Part shown: piece by piece, positions 58,801 to 64,000 of the stretch
How the letters are laid out: each line of letters begins with the position of its first letter
How positions within the stretch are numbered: position 1 is the stretch's first letter
NCBI GenBank assembly: GCA_008360955.1
Contig: LUCM01004848.1
Span: forward strand, 29,310 to 93,309
Reading direction: 5' to 3'
Source of the DNA: Fasciolopsis buskii
Lineage: Eukaryota; Platyhelminthes; Trematoda; Plagiorchiida; Fasciolidae
DNA: 64,000 nucleotides
Notes under the pieces: model-generated
Seen by the model: the letters and a program-made list of their open reading frames with translations, nothing else
The model's database searches: none
What the model was told of the DNA's origin: nothing
Position numbers and translations under genes: made by a program

Positions 58801-61800
58801 TGCAGAGAACCCAAAGCGTTTTGATCCCTTTGCTCGACTGTTGCAAGAACGCTTCTGGAATATCTTGTCTAAAAATGCATAAATCTCCTAGAATAGTTAT
58901 AGTATCTGGCTACCAATATGATGGCTAGTGAACAACAAAACATCTTTATCGAAAAGCTCCACGATCTTCACATTTTTTCTCTTGGCGTCTGATGCGCGCG
59001 GAGTGAATCAAATGGAGCTTTCAAGTTAGTTGAACGTCCTCAGGAGTAAAACGTGTGGAACTCCCTAAGCTGAAATAGACAGCGGAGCCACGTGGATTAG
59101 TTGAAGTCTACAGTAGAACCACAAAATCTTCAGATGAGGGCTAGGTTTTTCACGAGCAGGATGGATCTACTGTGGTACAGTCTGTCAGAAACTGTGGTTA
59201 ACAACATTGATGCCGATGGGTTTAAAGAACCGTTGTTAATATGCCAAGTGGCAGAAAACTCAAAGACCTAACGGCAGATTCCAGGTGCGACTGCAAAATC
59301 CATCTGCTGCATTAGATGACGCTACCCAAAATCAGAACAAACGCAACGCCGGAACCTATGAACACTGGCGGACAGCACACCAGTATCGAAGTTCTAGTTT
59401 CAGGAAGCCAAATTTTCGTCTTGTGCAAGCTGATCTGAACTGGCCTCAATTTGCTTGACTCCTGCCGTTGTGCTTGTCATTCAGTGATTGGTATTTTCCA
59501 TGCGCTACTTTTGACGAGAACGTCGCTAAAAAGTTACAAACAATTCACTAGTACTAGTTTGGCTTCCCAGATTATATTAATTCCGGTGGAGTAATTTCTC
59601 AGTGAGGAAAATTTTACTCTTACTCTGTCACTCGCATTTGCGTCTGGTTTTGAACTACTACGAGAATCTCATCCACGAATTAAAATTTGCTGCTTTTTAA
59701 ACTACAAACATTGATCCCGAACTTTAGCCATGAAAACTTTAGTGAGTGCCTGGTTATTGGCATTGCCTTCAATGTGTGCAAGCTATGGGCATACATGGGG
59801 AACTTTTGTTTTTAAAAGAAAATTTTGTTGTCCATGGACAACATGATTGGGTGGCTTTGGCCTGTGCAAGGTTTAAGGCATCTGGTAGACCATTTTGAGG
59901 AAGAACCAAAGCAGAACCGAAGTACCTACACGGAAGTGTTCCAAATTTCGACGGAGAATATCGCTGAGGATATACAGAAAGAATTCGGGAAGTCGGGGTT
60001 AGGACTAATCCTCAACCCCAAAGTTAAAATAACGGGGAAGGTTTGGGAAGCTAAGTCCGGCAACAGTGCGAACTAAATCAGGATACGGACACACATTGCA
60101 TTCGAGAGTGAGACTGGACATAAGATTCTGGAGCAGTACGCCGAAGGTCAGGAACGTCAGTTGCTTGGAGTGGGCAAAGTTCAAAACCAATAGATTCTAA
60201 ATTCCGGGCAGCCGTTCATTGAGGAGTCAAAGAATAAATGAGGGTTGAACTCCAGCAGATTAAAAGGTCTTACAGGGATGGCTGGTCCAAATCGCCGTGC
60301 TGGATTAAATTGGATGCATAGGGAAGGCACATGTTGGCCGCCCAAATACGTGAAAAATGCAGGTGTAATTCGCAACTCCATAGGCAAGATACAGCTATTA
60401 GATAACACAAGACACGTATACAGTAGTAGGAGTGGCTGCTATTTGTCCCGGAGAGACCAGCTGAGTTCCGTGAAGACTAGAGCAGCCCCAAGAATGCTGC
60501 AGTTTCTCTTGCGCACAGCCGGGACATCACCCTGCCAATAATACCCTCCGGCTTAAGGCTGAAGGAAACAAAAACCCAAATGTTGGGTAATGGGAAACAG
60601 TAATAATGAAGGATATGCTAGAATAGGCACAAAATAGATGTGTTTGGGAGGAGTTAGACGCAAAGGGGTGCATATATAAGATCACCTAATCTGGCGGAAG
60701 ACGAAGTTCCGTACGGTTTATTGGCGAAATCAGATGGCCAGGAACCGGAGGAAATCGCGGTTTCGTGCAGAAGCACAAATGGCCCCGTGAGCAAATGTTG
60801 GCAGAATGAAAATATTTCCCAGTGAACCGACTGCCCCTTACTTTTAGAGGAAGTGGCAAAGATGAGATAAAACCTAGAATGTCGCGCCCGAGGCATGATA
60901 TGAAAGGTGTCTGGTAAATCGGCGAAAGGAAGCAAATGAGTAGTTCTTTACACCAAAACGTGGAGTTTAAGGACTAAACGGATGGAAGTAATTGCTGGGC
61001 TGGGGAGAGGAATGCAGAAATGTGGGTGTCTCCGATACATGGATCCCTGAAACGGATCAAATCGCACAGAATGTGGTAGACCATTATTGTTTACTAAACG
61101 GACAGGGGTGATGGCAGCCCGGAGGAATGGACTACACTTTTAAAGGAAGACTTGGTACACAGGTAATCGGCGGCAAATTTAGACACCAAATATATACATA
61201 TGTGCTGAGTGCATGTTAATCTCCAAACAACCAAATAGTCCTTTCATGGGTCTGCGAAGGACAAGCCACTTTAGAGGCGGAGGATCAGCAAATGGCGCAG
61301 GCACTGGATTTGACCTTTGATAAAGCCAATTGTAGCGACCAAGCGTTTAAGTCTTGGTTTGGGTGGGATTGATCAACTAGTCAAAGTTCGGTTCGCGGAA
61401 AAATAGACTTCCCACGTTTTGCGTAGCGCTCTGAAATCTCGAAGGAAGGCCTATCGCAATTTGATGTGGAGCCGAAGAAAGAACAAGGTTGCTGCTTGTG
61501 ATATGCCACTAAAAGGAGGTAAAATTCATTTAGCATCCAGTGCCTTATAGTAGTGATCAAAATCCTAAGAGTATTGGATTGGAGTGTTCCGAAGGACTAA
61601 GAACCTGGGAGTAGTCATATCCACGGACTACATTTGGACTGAAAAGTTTAAAGCTACTGTCCGAAAAACACAGTGAGAGCACTCCAAGTTACGCTTTGCG
61701 GTATCCTGTAGGAAAGGGAAGTAGTCATCCTGATGTGCAAGGCTAAATCAGGCCACAGTAATGCATGCAGCCATAGGCACCATCCATTAAAAGGGAGGTG

Positions 61801-63332
61801 GCTTGCTCCCAGGGTAACCAAGGGACGGCCGGTATGACGGGCGTGAGACAGAAAGGCACCAGAAAACGGAAAGACCTGTGTTTGATGGAAGGACTTCGAT
61901 AAAGCATCAACATGACCACAGTCTTCAAATTACTAAGGAATTTGACGGGGTAGACCAAAAAGACATTTTCGGTCAAGCTACCAATGGCTGAAGACGAGAA
62001 AAAGGTGCAAATGTGTAGCAGAACAGCCGAAGGTTGAAAGCGTCTGCATTCGATTCATCAGTAGAGTGGTAGTGGTTTGGGGAAAATTATCGTCGAAAGT
62101 AATAAGTACTGAAGGCGTCACTGCATACGAAAACTTACTAACTAAAATGAGGTATTGTAGCGGAACTTGTAATTGGTCCTCCGGATCGCTTGCTCAACCG
62201 AACGTTTACCGCTCAGCAAGGTTGCCATTGGCACGTTCCTCACGCACACTCCGCTCGCAATCCCCTGTCAAATTTGCCCAACCTCCTACCGCTTCTGGCT
62301 GTCTTTTCGTTGCACCGAACGGGTTTCTGCCTTGTCAGTGCTGCAGTCGCGCAGAGCCAAGTGGTCAGAACGGTTAAGGCAAGCAAACCTAGTACGATAC
62401 CCGCCTTAAGACAACCTAAGTATTCCCATTTGTAGCGAGCTAGCATTTCGATTGCAGCGACGCACACTGATTAAACATATATATGTTCCGGTATGATGTT
62501 ATGAAAATAGTAGTTTCTTTGCAAGAGTGAAGATAGTTCACCATGCTCCCTGATTTCAGCGAATACGGCACTTAGGCGGCTAAGCAGATTGGAAATAGAT
62601 AGTAAAACTGGCAGCGGCATCTCTGGGATCTCGTTTGACCGTTGAGGTCACTACCGTTGTCGAAGCATCGTCAGATCCAAGGAGCTCTCGGTGCAAGAAC
62701 CTGGACGATCAGGCATCTCGCCGTATAGTCCTGTAATCTAACTGGAACTGGAACTTGAACTGTCGTATGATACCGAACTGAGTTGGAAGTGGAACCGGAA
62801 CCGAACCACAAACGGGACCACTGCGGCCACGTCGCGACGTATCGCGAGTATACGTATGCCCGGGTACATTGTCGTCCCTCAAATCGTCCTCGGAATGGCC
62901 CCTTTTAATCCCGATGTTTTGATCAGAGAAATTAAATTCGTTGCGCACGGAATAATAATTGAATTTTCAGCCTGTAAGAAACCTTGAAAACCAACTGAGT
63001 GGGATAAAATTCCCCATTTATTATGCAACATATAAATACGTTGGAGCGGGCCACTTTCCCCCTGTATAGTCCGCCTACTTCATTCTACGTGACTCTAATT
63101 GTTTTTCCTGTGTGGTTTAATGGCCTGCTTGCTATTACCACTGCTTTATTCGTGGGATGAAACTTGTTGGTGTCCCAACGTGATCGAGAATCAAGTAGTC
63201 CGCAAATCGTTCCCGCAACGTTTCACTCAGCGCTTTTGGGACTGTCCTTTGTCCTCAACGGGGCCGATTTGCGGACTACATGGGGACTATTTCAGAATTA
63301 TTTTACTGCTGGAGTGTATATGCAGAAGATTT
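58801..63332. other. Interior of the inverted-repeat block
   Basis: Mostly unrecognised. A LINE-like palm block (KNLGVVISTDYIWTEKFKAT, about 61600) suggests further RT remnants on the plus strand. Open frames at 59825-60076 and 60245-60541 have no known motif. GGAAC-type low-complexity sequence occurs at about 62740-62820. Confidence 0.35.
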
Positions 63333-64000
63333 TTGTGGACTCCGGCCTTATGGTTGTAGGCGGCGCTTACTACCAAGTGCATCGCCGGTAATATGACCTA
63401 ATTGTTCTGCGTTACTGCTAGTCAGAATTGCCGACTCAAGCGGTAGTTTTTGACTTCGGTTGGGTGGGGGCAACGCCATACATTTGACGTTTGCATCTTT
63501 GGCCACATAAATAAGCTTATGTTGCTGTGAAGTTCTCTCATCGGATGGCACTGCGGTGTCAGAACATTTGCTCTTCCAAACGGAATTTATAAGCTCGTCC
63601 TGAAGCTCGTCAAATCTACAGTCTGTTAGCGCGTGTGTCGAAATTACGAGCAAGTTACCGTGAAATGGCTGTCCAGTCAAGTGCCAAGTAAACCGTAGAA
63701 TCTTATCACACAAAATGATTCCCTATTAGGGGCCAGTCTGAAAAGGCTGCCTGGGACCATTCCATTGTTTTAGCTTCGATAATTGTGCATTGTTTGACAC
63801 CGGTTGAAAAGAGTGGTGGTAGACGGCAGCTCGTTGTTTCCCGGCTGATCACTACACCTGATCTACTGAGACCCTGTGCAGTCCCATGCGACTAAATTCC
63901 TGGGTCGCGATAGCCAATTCTCCCCTCCTGCCGTGTAATGGGCCTTAGTAGTCATGGGCGTACTATTTCCACTACACGCTTGCTTGAAGCGTCGTAAAAA
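63333..64000 (-). repeat. Right arm of the 668-bp perfect inverted repeat
   Basis: It is the reverse complement of 57261-57928, identical throughout, and reaches the last base of the window. Similarity stops at its inner edge (63332/63333). Confidence 0.95.

Noticed and set aside
1..64000. CRISPR arrays, bacterial insertion sequences, phage or defence systems
   Set aside because: No regularly spaced repeats, no prokaryotic gene order or ribosome binding sites; all coding evidence is eukaryotic.

Overview
This is a eukaryotic window, most likely from a flatworm with a large, repeat-rich genome (a tapeworm or fluke; the exact group is inference). Two host genes can be supported. The rest is mostly decayed transposable elements: Penelope-like, Ty3/gypsy, BEL/Pao, two RTE-like non-LTR families, several CR1/Jockey-like LINEs and a MULE DNA transposon. 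This element mix, the split genes with a 42-bp mini-intron, and the absence of operons or long intact ORFs rule out a prokaryote.

Region 1-20.4 kb (+ strand): the 3' part of an FBXO47-like F-box gene. Seven exons (368-488, 1549-1900, 2009-2193, 8263-8472, 9843-9937, 18036-18186, 20347-20432) join without a frame break into 399 codons plus stop. The F-box itself must lie upstream of the window. Two of the introns fit only if they are GC-AG introns. Intron 3 (6.1 kb) holds a Penelope fragment and a nearly complete but dead Ty3/gypsy element. Intron 5 (8.1 kb) holds RTE and LINE fragments in both orientations. Intron 6 holds a second Penelope fragment and a tRNA-like SINE candidate.

Region 20.4-30 kb: nested RTE copies on both strands. 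One is split by a CR1-like LINE fragment and one carries an internal deletion that fuses its endonuclease to its 3' end. These are followed by the 3' half of a gypsy pol.

Region 30.6-31.1 kb (- strand): RPL35A (eL33), two exons around a 42-bp intron, intact. It is convergent to FBXO47.

Region 31-57 kb: a repeat graveyard with no supported host gene. It holds a LINE 3' end, BEL/Pao pol, two long CR1/Jockey-like LINEs on the minus strand (36.6-40.4 and 47.8-51.7 kb), an AT-rich tract, a MULE transposase remnant with SWIM and PHD-like zinc fingers, a LINE pre-RT segment and nested RTE copies with a clear 8-bp target duplication.

Region 57.26-64 kb: a single ambiguous base (N) at 57260 is followed by a 6.74-kb block bounded by 668-bp inverted arms that are identical base for base. 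It contains decayed LINE sequence. The arms reach exactly to the N on one side and to the window edge on the other, so this is either a long-TIR element or an assembly-derived contig.

No CRISPR array, operon, prophage, defence system or other prokaryotic system is present.
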